This document shows positions 9,264 to 17,700 of a stretch of DNA of 26,726 nt, in pieces. The notes beneath the pieces are model-generated. The model was not told the DNA's origin. It did not search any database and saw only the letters and a program-made list of their open reading frames with translations. This DNA is from Pseudomonadota bacterium (lineage in GTDB: Bacteria; Pseudomonadota; Alphaproteobacteria; Acetobacterales; Acetobacteraceae), in assembly GCA_021808185.1 (NCBI GenBank), contig JAKBCB010000005.1:1-26726 (forward strand). The letters run 5' to 3'. The position numbers were made by a program, and so were the translations under genes. The first letter of the stretch is position 1. Each line of letters begins with the position of its first letter.

Positions 9264-11396
9264 ATGAGCCTCGACATCCATGTTGGCAGCCCCAAACTGG
9301 TCATTCACCAGGGCGAGGCTGTGTGGCTCAGCGAGCCGGACGGGCAGGTGCTGGGCGAGACCGAGCGGGGCCTGCTGTTCCGCGACACGCGGATCATCAG
9401 CGTGTGGCAACTCTCCGCCAACGGCGCCGCGTGGGAGGCGCTGAACGGCGGCGCGCCGACGCATTTCGCCATGCAGGCGCTGCTGACCAACCCCGCCATC
9501 CCAACGCAGGACGGCGAGATCCCCCGCCGCACGCTGCTGCTGACGCTCGGCCGCTGGATGGAAGGCGGGGTGCACGAGGACATCGACATCGTCAATCACG
9601 GGCGTGAGCGCGCGAAGTTCAACCTCGAACTCGTGCTGCGCTCGGACTTCGCCGATCTGTTCGAGGTGAAGTCGCACCGGCTGGTCCGGCGCGGCCGCAT
9701 CTTCACGCAGTGGTCGGAGGCGGAGCAACGCCTTCTCAGCCAATACCGCAACGGCGATTTCCTGCGCGGTATCACGGTGCGGGCCAAGTCCGACACGCCG
9801 GCGGTCTCCGCCAACGGGCGGATCAGCTTCGAGGTCGATCTCGCCCCCGGCGAGTCCTGGCACGCCTGCCTGCTGACCGACCTGCACGACGGCGCCGAGA
9901 CGCTGCCCGCCCCCGGCGCCTGCGCGCATGAAAGTGCCGCCTCGGCCAGCGCCGCCTCGCTGCGGGCGTGGCGCGAGGCGAGCACCAAGCTGGCGACGCC
10001 GAACGAGGAATTCTATCGGTTCTATCAACAGGCGGTGGACGATCTGGCGGCGCTGCGGCTGCCGCAGACGCGCACCGACGGCACCGCGATCATGCCCGCG
10101 GCCGGCCTGCCGTGGTTCGCCGCCCTGTTCGGCCGTGACAGCCTGATCGTGGCGATGCAGGCGGCCCCGGTGACGATGGAATTCGCGCACGGCGCGCTGG
10201 CCGTGCTCGGCGACTGGCAGGCCGCCGAGCGCGACGATGCGCGCGACGCCGAGCCGGGCAAGATCCTGCACGAATTGCGCCTCGGCGAACTGGCGCATTT
10301 CAAGCTGGTGCCGCACACGCCGTATTTCGGCACCGCGGACGCGACGCCGCTGTACCTCGTGCTGCTGCATCAGGCATGGCGCTGGACCGGCCGGCGCGAG
10401 GTGCTGGAGCGGCACATGGTCACGGCGGAGCGGTGCCTGGAGTGGATCGACCACTTCGGCGACCGCGACGGCGACGGCTTCCAGGAGTACCAGACGCGCT
10501 CGCCGCGCGGCTACGAGAACATGGGCTGGAAGGACGCCGGCGACGCGGTGCCGTACCCGGATGGCTCGCTGGTGCGCGGGCCGAAGGCGCTGTGCGAGTT
10601 GCAGGGCTATGTCTATGCCGGCTGGGTCGGCATGGCCGAGATCTTCGACGCGCTCGGGCGCCAGGAGCGCGCGGCGGCGCTGCGCCGCAAGGCGGAGGCG
10701 CTGTATCGGACATTCAACGAGGTGTTCTGGGACGAAGCCTGGGGCGGCTATGCCTATGCGCTCGACGGCGACAAGAAGAAGGTGCTCACCTCCGCCTCCA
10801 ACGTCGGCCATCTGCTGTGGTCGGGCATCGTGCCGAAGGAGCGGGCGGGGCGGGTCGTGGCCCGGCTGATGGCGCCGGACATGTTCTCCGGCTGGGGCAT
10901 CCGCACGCTCTCGGCCGCGCACCCGGCATACAACCCGATCTCGTACCATAACGGCTCGGTGTGGCCGCACGACAACGGTCTGATCGCCCAGGGCTTCACC
11001 CGCTACGGCTTTCGCGCCGAGGCCAATACCGTGGCGCGCGCGGTCAGCGGGGCGGCGTCGTTCTTCGCGCTGCATCAGATCCCGGAACTCTACGCGGGCC
11101 TGCCGCGCGAGGTGGCGGCGTTCCCGGTGCAGGTGCTGGGTGCCAACGTGCCGCAGGCCTGGGCGGCGGGCTCGGCGTTCTCGTTCCTGCAAGCCCTGCT
11201 CGGCATCGAGCCGGATGCACCGGGGGGAAGACTTCGGGTGTCGCCGGCGCTGCCGTCCTGGCTGCCGGAACTGACGCTGCGCGATCTGTGTGTGGGCGAG
11301 CGGCGGTTCGACCTGCGCTTCGCCCGCGACAACGGCACGACGCGGGTGGATGTACTGCGCGGGGACGCGGCGGCGGTGGAGGTTTTGTCGCCCTGA
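9264..11396 (+). CDS. Amylo-alpha-1,6-glucosidase / glycogen debranching family protein
   Basis: A 710-residue protein with the two-part layout of bacterial debranching-type glucosidases: an N-terminal beta-domain (GDE_N_bis type, about residues 1-240) and a C-terminal (alpha/alpha)6 barrel. Landmarks seen are LPWFAALFGRDS (282-293), GWKDAGDA (421-428) and YHNGSVWPHDNG (561-572), the latter containing the expected acidic and aromatic active-site residues. The family hydrolyses alpha-1,6 branch glucose, but many members have unknown specificity toward glucans or disaccharides. No signal peptide is present, so it acts in the cytoplasm. The ATG at 9264 has an excellent GGGAGGG site. An in-frame extension upstream overlaps the MFS gene and is not used. 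Confidence 0.92.
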   Translation: MSLDIHVGSPKLVIHQGEAVWLSEPDGQVLGETERGLLFRDTRIISVWQLSANGAAWEALNGGAPTHFAMQALLTNPAIPTQDGEIPRRTLLLTLGRWMEGGVHEDIDIVNHGRERAKFNLELVLRSDFADLFEVKSHRLVRRGRIFTQWSEAEQRLLSQYRNGDFLRGITVRAKSDTPAVSANGRISFEVDLAPGESWHACLLTDLHDGAETLPAPGACAHESAASASAASLRAWREASTKLATPNEEFYRFYQQAVDDLAALRLPQTRTDGTAIMPAAGLPWFAALFGRDSLIVAMQAAPVTMEFAHGALAVLGDWQAAERDDARDAEPGKILHELRLGELAHFKLVPHTPYFGTADATPLYLVLLHQAWRWTGRREVLERHMVTAERCLEWIDHFGDRDGDGFQEYQTRSPRGYENMGWKDAGDAVPYPDGSLVRGPKALCELQGYVYAGWVGMAEIFDALGRQERAAALRRKAEALYRTFNEVFWDEAWGGYAYALDGDKKKVLTSASNVGHLLWSGIVPKERAGRVVARLMAPDMFSGWGIRTLSAAHPAYNPISYHNGSVWPHDNGLIAQGFTRYGFRAEANTVARAVSGAASFFALHQIPELYAGLPREVAAFPVQVLGANVPQAWAAGSAFSFLQALLGIEPDAPGGRLRVSPALPSWLPELTLRDLCVGERRFDLRFARDNGTTRVDVLRGDAAAVEVLSP

Positions 11397-11454
11397 CCCA
11401 CGCGGCCGCCGAGACGCCGCACTCTTACCCGTAGTCTCACAAGGAGCAATCCCC

Positions 11455-11706
11455 ATGCATCGCAGTGTCAGCATCGGCTTGGCTGGTCTCGCCGGCGCCA
11501 TTGTGGCAGTGGCCGGCTTGCGCATCGTCTCGGCGGACGCGCAGCAGGCGCCTTCGGTCGGCTTCCACGCCGCCGCGGTGTCGGCGACGCAATCGGGCGA
11601 CGTCACCTATGCCTGGTTCGTCGGGCAGGACGGCGGCGCGCAATTCTGCAAGGTGGCGGTGCAAGGGCTGCGCTGCGTGGCGGTGCCGTTCGACGCGAAA
11701 CGGTGA
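11455..11706 (+). CDS. Small exported protein of unknown function
   Basis: An 83-residue protein that I do not recognise. The start is strongly supported by AAGGAG 8 bases before the ATG. Residues 6-24 are hydrophobic after MHRS, and cleavage after S-A-D-A (near residue 29) would leave a mature periplasmic peptide of about 54 residues; otherwise the segment is a membrane anchor. The mature part has a conserved-looking core, DVTYAWFVGQDGGAQFCKVAVQ, and two cysteines (C65, C74) that could form a disulfide. It follows the debranching gene by 58 bases, so it may share its transcript. It could be a small accessory protein or simply a lineage-specific periplasmic peptide. Confidence 0.7.
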   Translation: MHRSVSIGLAGLAGAIVAVAGLRIVSADAQQAPSVGFHAAAVSATQSGDVTYAWFVGQDGGAQFCKVAVQGLRCVAVPFDAKR

Positions 11707-11790
11707 CGCGGGGCCGCCGCCGGTCCGAAGGGACGCGGCCATTCCCGATTGTGTGTGGCGGCCCGTGCCGCGGCGCGGCAATAGTCCACC

Positions 11791-12966
11791 ATGCCCTTTC
11801 CGTCCTGGTTGCCGGCGCTGCTCGGTCTGCTCGCGGCCGTGGGGCCGATTTCGACCGACATGTACCTGCCCGCCTTCCCCGCGATCGAGGCCGCCCTCGG
11901 CGGGCGGCCCGGCACGGCGCAGGTCACGCTGGCGACCTGGTTCCTGGGGCTTGCCATCGGGCAGATCACGCAGGGCACACTGTCCGACCGGTTCGGCCGG
12001 CGCGCGCCGCTGATCGCGGGCACCGCGCTGTACACGCTGGCCTCCATCGGCTGTGCCGTGGCACCCGACCTCGCGACCCTGGCCGCGATGCGCTTCCTGG
12101 CCGCCATCGGCGGTTCGGCCAGCATGGTGATCCCGCGCGCCATCGTGCGCGACCTGTCGGACGGGCACGCGGCGGCGCGGATGATGAGCCAGCTCATGCT
12201 GGTCATGGGGGTGGCGCCGATCCTGGCGCCGACGCTGGGCGGCTTCGTGCTGGCGACACTCGGCTGGCAGGCGATCTTCTGGCTGGTCGCGCTGTATGGC
12301 GCGATCTGCGGCGTGGTGGTCTGGCGCATCCTGCCCGAGACCCTGGCGCCCGCGCGGCGCGTGCGGCTGAGCCTTGTCGAGCAGATCACGCGCTATCGCG
12401 CGATCATCGTCGAGCGCGGCTTTCTCTCCCATGCGGCGATCGGCGGCTTCGCGCTGTTCGGGCTGTTTTCCTATCTCGGCGGTGCGCCGGGCGTGTTCAT
12501 CGACCGCTTCCATTTGACGCCGGCGCTGTTCGGCATGTTGTTCGGCGGCTGTGCGGCGGGGTTCATCGGCGCGTCGCAGGTCAACCCGCACGCCATCCGC
12601 CGCTTCGGTGCCGGGCGGGTGATCCGCGCGGCCGTCGGTGTGTATGTCGCGGCGACGCTGGGCATGAGCGTCGTCGCGCTGGCCGGCGTCGGGCCGTGGT
12701 GGACCATCGCCGCGCCGGTGCTGGTCAGCATGATGAGCATGGGATTCGTGCTGCCGAATGCGACCGTTGGCGCGCTGTCGCGCCATGCCGGGCACGCCGG
12801 CAGCGCCTCCGCCCTCATGGGCACGATGCAGTTCTGCCTCGGCGCGGTCAGCGGGCTGCTGGTCGGCGTGCTGGCGGACGGCTCGGCGAGGCCGATGGCG
12901 TTCCTGATGCTGCTCGGCGCCGCCTGCGCGGCGGTGGCGGATGCGTTCCGACCGAAGCCGCAATGA
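11791..12966 (+). CDS. Bcr/CflA-type multidrug efflux MFS transporter
   Basis: A 391-residue 12-helix MFS antiporter of the Bcr/CflA (DHA1) group, predicted to expel small drugs from the cytoplasm using the proton gradient. Diagnostic stretches are STDMYLPAFPAI (about residues 22-33), the motif A region GTLSDRFGRRAP between helices 2 and 3, and the fifth-helix motif LMLVMGVAPILAPTLGGF. The start ATG at 11791 begins the typical short cytoplasmic N-terminus; the ribosome site is weak. The gene begins 84 bases after the small exported protein and ends 34 bases before the amidotransferase-like gene, likely one transcript. Substrates cannot be inferred. Confidence 0.9.
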   Translation: MPFPSWLPALLGLLAAVGPISTDMYLPAFPAIEAALGGRPGTAQVTLATWFLGLAIGQITQGTLSDRFGRRAPLIAGTALYTLASIGCAVAPDLATLAAMRFLAAIGGSASMVIPRAIVRDLSDGHAAARMMSQLMLVMGVAPILAPTLGGFVLATLGWQAIFWLVALYGAICGVVVWRILPETLAPARRVRLSLVEQITRYRAIIVERGFLSHAAIGGFALFGLFSYLGGAPGVFIDRFHLTPALFGMLFGGCAAGFIGASQVNPHAIRRFGAGRVIRAAVGVYVAATLGMSVVALAGVGPWWTIAAPVLVSMMSMGFVLPNATVGALSRHAGHAGSASALMGTMQFCLGAVSGLLVGVLADGSARPMAFLMLLGAACAAVADAFRPKPQ

Positions 12967-13000
12967 TACCGTACCCTGACCGTGCCCTGAGGACATTCGC

Positions 13001-13741
13001 ATGACGCTGATCGTCGGCATCCCCGCCTGCACCAAGCAGATCGACGAGCTGGTGCAGCACGCCACCCCGGCGCGCTACGGCGCCGCCCTGATGGGGGCGG
13101 CCGACGCGCTGCCCATCCTGCTGCCGCCGGTGGGCGAGGGGCTGATCGCCATGCTCGACCGCATCGACGGCCTGTTGCTGTCCGGCAGCCCGAGCAATGT
13201 CGAGCCGCACCGCTACGGCGTGCAAGAGTCGGAAACGCCGGATCGGCACGACCCGCCGCGCGACGGCACCACGCTGCCGCTGATCCGCGCGGCCATCGGG
13301 CGCGGCATGCCGGTGCTGGCGATCTGCCGTGGTATCCAGGAGCTGAACGTGGCGCTCGGCGGCACGCTGCACCAGCGCGTGCACACGCTGCCCGGCCGCA
13401 TGGATCACCGCTCCGGCCCAGGCACCATGGAGCACCAGTTCCGCCTGAAGCACCCGGTGACACTCTCCGGCCAGTTGGCCCGCATCGCCGGGGCGACGGA
13501 GATCATGGTCAACTCGCTGCACGGCCAGGCGATCGACCGTCCGGCCGAAGGGCTGGTGGTCGAGGCGGTGGCGCCGGACGGCACCATCGAGGCTGTGCGC
13601 GTGGCCAGCGCCCCGGGCTGGGCGTTCGGCGTGCAGTTCCATCCGGAATGGCACTTCGCCCACGACGCCCCGAGCCGCGCGATCTTTCGCGCCTTTGGCG
13701 AGGCGTGCCGGGCCTATGCGGGCTTGCGGCGCGCGGCGTAG
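13001..13741 (+). CDS. Gamma-glutamyl-gamma-aminobutyrate hydrolase family protein (class I glutamine amidotransferase-like)
   Basis: A 246-residue peptidase C26-type hydrolase related to PuuD, which cleaves gamma-glutamyl-GABA in putrescine breakdown. The catalytic triad is intact: C109 in AICRGIQE, and H214 and E216 in FHPEWH. The early GLLLSGSPSNVEPHRYG stretch is the normal substrate-loop signature of the family. The ATG at 13001 follows GAGGA by about 10 bases and lies 34 bases after the Bcr/CflA gene, so the two are probably cotranscribed. No other putrescine-utilisation genes (puuA/B/C) are visible, so the true substrate may be another gamma-glutamyl compound. Confidence 0.9.
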   Translation: MTLIVGIPACTKQIDELVQHATPARYGAALMGAADALPILLPPVGEGLIAMLDRIDGLLLSGSPSNVEPHRYGVQESETPDRHDPPRDGTTLPLIRAAIGRGMPVLAICRGIQELNVALGGTLHQRVHTLPGRMDHRSGPGTMEHQFRLKHPVTLSGQLARIAGATEIMVNSLHGQAIDRPAEGLVVEAVAPDGTIEAVRVASAPGWAFGVQFHPEWHFAHDAPSRAIFRAFGEACRAYAGLRRAA

Positions 13742-13821
13742 GCGCGTGCGATTACTGAGATGACATCGAGACCGCAACTGTTCTAGCCTAGCTCCCGACA
13801 GGTCAAAAGGGGGGCGGGCGC

Positions 13822-15840
13822 ATGACGACGGTCACCTGGAACAGCGGCGCGGTCGGCGACTGGAACATGGCGAGCAACTGGGCGCCGGCGAGCGTTCCCG
13901 GGGCCGGCGACACCGCCGTCATCACCGCCGGCAGCGCCGAGCTGCTCTCGGGCATCGATCCGGCCGCCAACCTTGTCATTGACCTCGGTGGCCCGACCAT
14001 CGCCGGAGCCAATGGCGCGGTGCCGAATGCCTATCTGGAGACCCTGAACAGCACCATCGGCCCCGGTGTCACCATCGCCGACGTGACCGCCGGGACGGAG
14101 GGGGTGCTGGCGACGACCGGCATCACCGCGTTCACCGGCGTGATCGACGTGTTCGGCGCGAACACCGCCATGGTGCTCGGCGTGGACCGGCCGAGCGGGT
14201 CTCCGGGGGTCAAGTTTGCCCTGCCGGCGGGCCCGATCACGAATGCCGTGCCGAATCCCTCCAATATCGGCCAGTTCCGGAACAACGGCACGATCGACGT
14301 CGGTGGCGGCGCGGGCTTCGTGGTGGTGCCGCTGAACACGGCCGACATTGGCTACACCAGCATGCTGATCGGCACGGTCAACCTGGACCACGGCACGCTG
14401 GCGGCCGTGGGTGTGACGATGGGCGACCCGACCGGCGGGTTCGGTACCTCCGGCACCATCAACCTCGCCCACAACAGCACCGCCGAGATCACCCAGGCGA
14501 CCAACATCGACGTGAATTTCCAGGACGGCACCGGCAACCGCCTGATCCTCGCCTCGACCCAGCAAGCGGCGGTGATCACCGGCTTCCAGGCCGGCGACAC
14601 AATCGAGCAACTGCCGCAGTCGCTGTTCGGCTCGAACACGCCTTACCAGAACCAGGGGCTCAGCTACAACGCGTCGAGCCATGTGCTGCAAATCACCACC
14701 GGCGTGGGCGGCACGCCATATCTGACGTACCAGATCGACGGCACCTACAGCCAGGGCGACTTCCAGGCGGCGGACGACGCCAGTGGCAATCTTCTCATCA
14801 CGCTCGCCTGTTTCGCCGCCGGCACGCGCATCGCGACCGATCGCGGCGCGGTGGCGGTGGAGGCGCTCGCGGTCGGCGACCGGGTGGTGACGGCGCGCGC
14901 ACCGGGTGCGCCGTGCCGGGCGGTGCGCTGGATCGGGTATCGCCATGTTGATCTGCGCCGGCACCCGCACCCGGCGGCGGCGCGGCCGATCCGGGTGCGG
15001 GCGGGGGCGTTCGCGGACGGGCTGCCGCACCGCGACCTGCTGCTCTCGCCCGATCACGCGCTGTTTCTGGATGGCGTGCTGATCCCGGTGCGCTACCTGG
15101 TCAATGGCGCCAGCATCGCGCCGGACGAGGACATCGACGCGGTGACGTATTTCCACGTCGAACTTGCCACGCACGATGTGCTGCTGGCCGAGGGCTTGCC
15201 GGCGGAGAGCTACCTGGACACCGGCAACCGCCGGCAGTTCGGCAACGGTGGCACGCTCGCCGCGCTGCACGCGGATTTTTCCGGACGGGCGCGAACCTGG
15301 GAGCGCGATGCCTGCGCGCCGCTGCGCGGCGATGGGCCGTTGGTGACCGCGGCGCGCGAACGGCTGCTGGTGCGCGCGCTCGACAATGGCTTCTTGCTGA
15401 CGCCGGGGAATGAGATCTGGCTCGAAGCTGGCGGGATACGGGTGGATCCATCCGGCGTGGCCGGGGATGCCCTGCGTTTCATGCTGCCGGCGGCGGAAGG
15501 GGATATCTGCATCCGCAGCCGGGCCGGCGTGCCGGCCGAAATCGACCCGCTCAGCGACGACCGGCGCCGGCTCGGCGCGATGGTCGAGCGCGTGGTGCTG
15601 CGGCGCGGCCGGAAGCGCTGCGTGCTGCATCCGCACGACTCGTGGCTGGCCGAGGGCTTCCACCAGCCGGAGGGCGATGGCGCGCGGCGCTGGCGCTGGA
15701 CCGACGGCAGCGGGCGCATCCCGGCCGGCTTGCTGCCGGCGGGAGCGGAACGGCCGATCGTCGAGATCCGAATCGGTGGCCTGCACCCGTGGTGGCGCGC
15801 CGCGCCGCCCACGCTTCTGGCGGCACGGCGGGGCGCCTAG
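13822..15840 (+). CDS. Hint-domain surface/secreted protein with beta-rich N-terminal region
   Basis: A 672-residue protein with three parts. Residues 1-325 are Gly/Thr/Asn-rich and beta-helix-like. They open with a VTWNSG-x-GDW-x-ASNW...VPGAGD module of the kind seen in adhesin and autotransporter-type passengers. Residues about 330-480 form a Hint (hedgehog/intein-type) domain: the nucleophile C330 starts CFAAGTRIATDRG, with SPDHALFLDG (H412) and FHVEL...HDVLLAEG (H445, H451) later. Residues about 500-672 form a C-terminal domain seen in related Acetobacteraceae-type proteins. No signal peptide is visible, so export may be by a type I or other route. The ATG at 13822 has AGGGGGGCGGG upstream. 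Self-cleavage is possible but not shown. Its stop shares CTAG with the convergent hydrolase. Confidence 0.85.
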   Translation: MTTVTWNSGAVGDWNMASNWAPASVPGAGDTAVITAGSAELLSGIDPAANLVIDLGGPTIAGANGAVPNAYLETLNSTIGPGVTIADVTAGTEGVLATTGITAFTGVIDVFGANTAMVLGVDRPSGSPGVKFALPAGPITNAVPNPSNIGQFRNNGTIDVGGGAGFVVVPLNTADIGYTSMLIGTVNLDHGTLAAVGVTMGDPTGGFGTSGTINLAHNSTAEITQATNIDVNFQDGTGNRLILASTQQAAVITGFQAGDTIEQLPQSLFGSNTPYQNQGLSYNASSHVLQITTGVGGTPYLTYQIDGTYSQGDFQAADDASGNLLITLACFAAGTRIATDRGAVAVEALAVGDRVVTARAPGAPCRAVRWIGYRHVDLRRHPHPAAARPIRVRAGAFADGLPHRDLLLSPDHALFLDGVLIPVRYLVNGASIAPDEDIDAVTYFHVELATHDVLLAEGLPAESYLDTGNRRQFGNGGTLAALHADFSGRARTWERDACAPLRGDGPLVTAARERLLVRALDNGFLLTPGNEIWLEAGGIRVDPSGVAGDALRFMLPAAEGDICIRSRAGVPAEIDPLSDDRRRLGAMVERVVLRRGRKRCVLHPHDSWLAEGFHQPEGDGARRWRWTDGSGRIPAGLLPAGAERPIVEIRIGGLHPWWRAAPPTLLAARRGA

Positions 15841-16508
15841 CCGAGTATCGCCCGCACCTTCTCGGCTGCCGCAAGGCCGAGCTTGCGCTGCGCGTCCTCG
15901 GAGAGGTGCACGCCATCCACGCCGTCCGTCTCGATATGGGCGCCAGCGTCGAGGAACTCCGCCCCGACGAGCCGGGCGACCGCTTCGTAGAGAGGCGCCA
16001 TCGCCACCGTCTTGGCGTGGCCGCCGGCGAACATCTCGGCGAAATAGTCGCTCAGGCGCCCGAGCGGCGGCGGGGCGATCAGCAGCATTTTCGGGTTCGC
16101 ATAGACGGTGCCGATGCCGCCATCGAGCGTGCGGCAATGATCCAGCAGCTTCTTCGCCCCCTGCGCGATGCGCCCCGCGTCGCGGCCGAGATGCGGTTTG
16201 ACGTCGTTGGTGCCGAGCATGACGATCACGAGATCGAGCGGCAGGTGGCTCGCCAGCGCCACCGGCAAATAGGCACTGCCGTCCGCCCCCACGCCGCCGA
16301 GCAGGGCAAGCGCCGGGTCCGGCGTGTCGGTGGTGCGCCCGTTCAGGGCTTCCTCGATCACCTCGATATGCGGGCCGACGGCGGCGGCCATGACATGCGG
16401 CCAGCGCTTTTCGCGCGGGTAGCGATGCGTCGGCGCCCCGTGCGGGACGGGCATGAAGCCCCAGGTGTTGGAATCGCCGAAACAGAGCACGCGCTTGGTC
16501 GCCGCCAT
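15837..16508 (-). CDS. SGNH/GDSL hydrolase
   Basis: A 223-residue esterase/lipase-like protein of the SGNH superfamily, lacking a signal peptide and so probably cytoplasmic. Block I is FGDSNTWG with nucleophile S13; block II glycine is G57 in LNGRTT; block III is GTND (99-102) with oxyanion N101; block V is DGVH (198-201), giving D198 and H201 of the triad. The closest general type is the arylesterase/acyl-CoA thioesterase-like group, and the substrate is unknown. The start ATG at 16508 has GGGGAGG 6 bases upstream, so the longer frame to 16562 is rejected. It lies 34 bases after the C-methyltransferase and may remove acyl groups from the same glycan, but that is inference. Its TAG overlaps the stop of the Hint-protein gene. 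Confidence 0.9.
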   Translation of the reverse strand: MAATKRVLCFGDSNTWGFMPVPHGAPTHRYPREKRWPHVMAAAVGPHIEVIEEALNGRTTDTPDPALALLGGVGADGSAYLPVALASHLPLDLVIVMLGTNDVKPHLGRDAGRIAQGAKKLLDHCRTLDGGIGTVYANPKMLLIAPPPLGRLSDYFAEMFAGGHAKTVAMAPLYEAVARLVGAEFLDAGAHIETDGVDGVHLSEDAQRKLGLAAAEKVRAILG

Positions 16509-16542
16509 GGTGGGCCTCCCCTTGTTCGCGCCAGGGTACGGC

Positions 16543-17700
16543 TCAGTCGTCCCACTCGGCAAGCTGGGCGCCGCCCAACCCGAGCAACAGATCGGCGATC
16601 TCGTGGCGATAGGCCGGATTCATCGGCACGACATGGCGGACGCCGCGCGTGGCGAGGGCCGAGGGCGGCACGATCGCGTGGCCGGTGCCGGGCACGAAGC
16701 GGCCTTGCTTGTCGGGGTTGATGTCCACCACGCAATCGATCGTCTTCGCGTCGGGATCGACGAGGTTGGCCAGCGTCACGCCCTTCGCGCCGGCCCCCCA
16801 CAGGGCGACCTTGCCGCGTGCGACCAGCCCCGCGAGCCGTGCGCCCCAGGCCGCCAGACGCGCCGCCTCCGTGGCGCCGCAGGAGGTGGCGAGGGCGGGG
16901 ATGTCGCCTGCCCCGTGGGGCATTGGCGCATCGCCGGGCCGCGCCTCCAGCCAGAGATACTGGCGATCGAACACCGCGCGTGTCTCCGCCGTGGCGAAGC
17001 CAGCCCGCGCGAAGGCGCCCGCGAGGCTCGCGGGCGAGAACAGCGAGCAGTGCTCGTAAAAAAAGTCCCAGATCACGGCGTTGGCCAGAATCCAGGCTAC
17101 GTCCGGGGTCTCAAAGAACACGCGCGCGCCGGGCGCGCCGCGCAGCGCACCGCGCACCGCGCGCAGCAGCGCCAGCGGGTCCGCGACATGCTCGATGACA
17201 TGGCGGCAGACCACCACATCCGCCGGCACATCGGCGCAGTCCGGCCCATACAGCCGCCGCGCGAAGCGCAGCCGGCCGCCCAGCGCTTCGTCCGGCCCGT
17301 CATAGGCGGGATCGAAGCCGGTGCCGCGATTGTCCGCGCCGGGCCACGCCACGAGGCGGGCGAGGAAATCGCCGCGCCCGCAGCCGACCTCGACGATGCG
17401 GGCGCCGCGCACGCCGCGTTGCTCGACCAGATGCCGCGCCAGCGCGTCCAGATGCGCGGCGAACGCCGGAGAGTGACCCTGGGCGTTGTCGTAGCCCGGG
17501 CCGTAGCGCGGCAGCGCGGGATCGAAGGCGCGGTTGAACACGAAGCCGCAGGCCCCGCACGCCACCATCTCCAAGCGGCCGCGCGGGGCAGCCTGCGCCT
17601 CGGCGGCGGTGGCGGCCGGGAGGTTCTGGTGCACCGGGACCGAGGGACGGACCAGGAACGGCGGCGGCGTGGCGGCGGCGCAGAGCGGGCAGGCGGTCAT
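16543..17700 (-). CDS. Zinc-type SAM-dependent sugar C-methyltransferase
   Basis: A 385-residue three-part methyltransferase of the NDP-sugar C-3 methyltransferase (TylCIII/NovU-like) group. The N-terminus has a four-cysteine zinc site, C4-x2-C7 and C48-x2-C51. The central class I SAM domain carries EVGCGRGD (104-111) and the later CRHVIEHV, typical of motif III. The C-terminal region (about 275-385) is a Rossmann-like Methyltransf_14 domain with VALWGAGAKGVTLANL. Known members add a methyl group to the C-3 of a 4-keto-deoxy sugar nucleotide. The start ATG at 17700 overlaps the epimerase stop (ATGA, 4 bases), so the two are translationally coupled. The product is probably a branched deoxysugar for a surface glycan, but the substrate is unproven. 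Confidence 0.9.
   Translation of the reverse strand: MTACPLCAAATPPPFLVRPSVPVHQNLPAATAAEAQAAPRGRLEMVACGACGFVFNRAFDPALPRYGPGYDNAQGHSPAFAAHLDALARHLVEQRGVRGARIVEVGCGRGDFLARLVAWPGADNRGTGFDPAYDGPDEALGGRLRFARRLYGPDCADVPADVVVCRHVIEHVADPLALLRAVRGALRGAPGARVFFETPDVAWILANAVIWDFFYEHCSLFSPASLAGAFARAGFATAETRAVFDRQYLWLEARPGDAPMPHGAGDIPALATSCGATEAARLAAWGARLAGLVARGKVALWGAGAKGVTLANLVDPDAKTIDCVVDINPDKQGRFVPGTGHAIVPPSALATRGVRHVVPMNPAYRHEIADLLLGLGGAQLAEWDD

Noticed and set aside
9174..11606. An 810-codon minus-strand open frame opposite the debranching gene
   Set aside because: Same cause: composition is Arg/His/Gln/Ala-rich with no recognisable fold, and it lies exactly opposite a well-supported gene.
13783..16137. 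A 784-codon minus-strand open frame opposite the Hint-domain gene
   Set aside because: It runs across both the Hint gene and the SGNH hydrolase gene in the wrong frame, and its protein is Arg/Gly/His low complexity.
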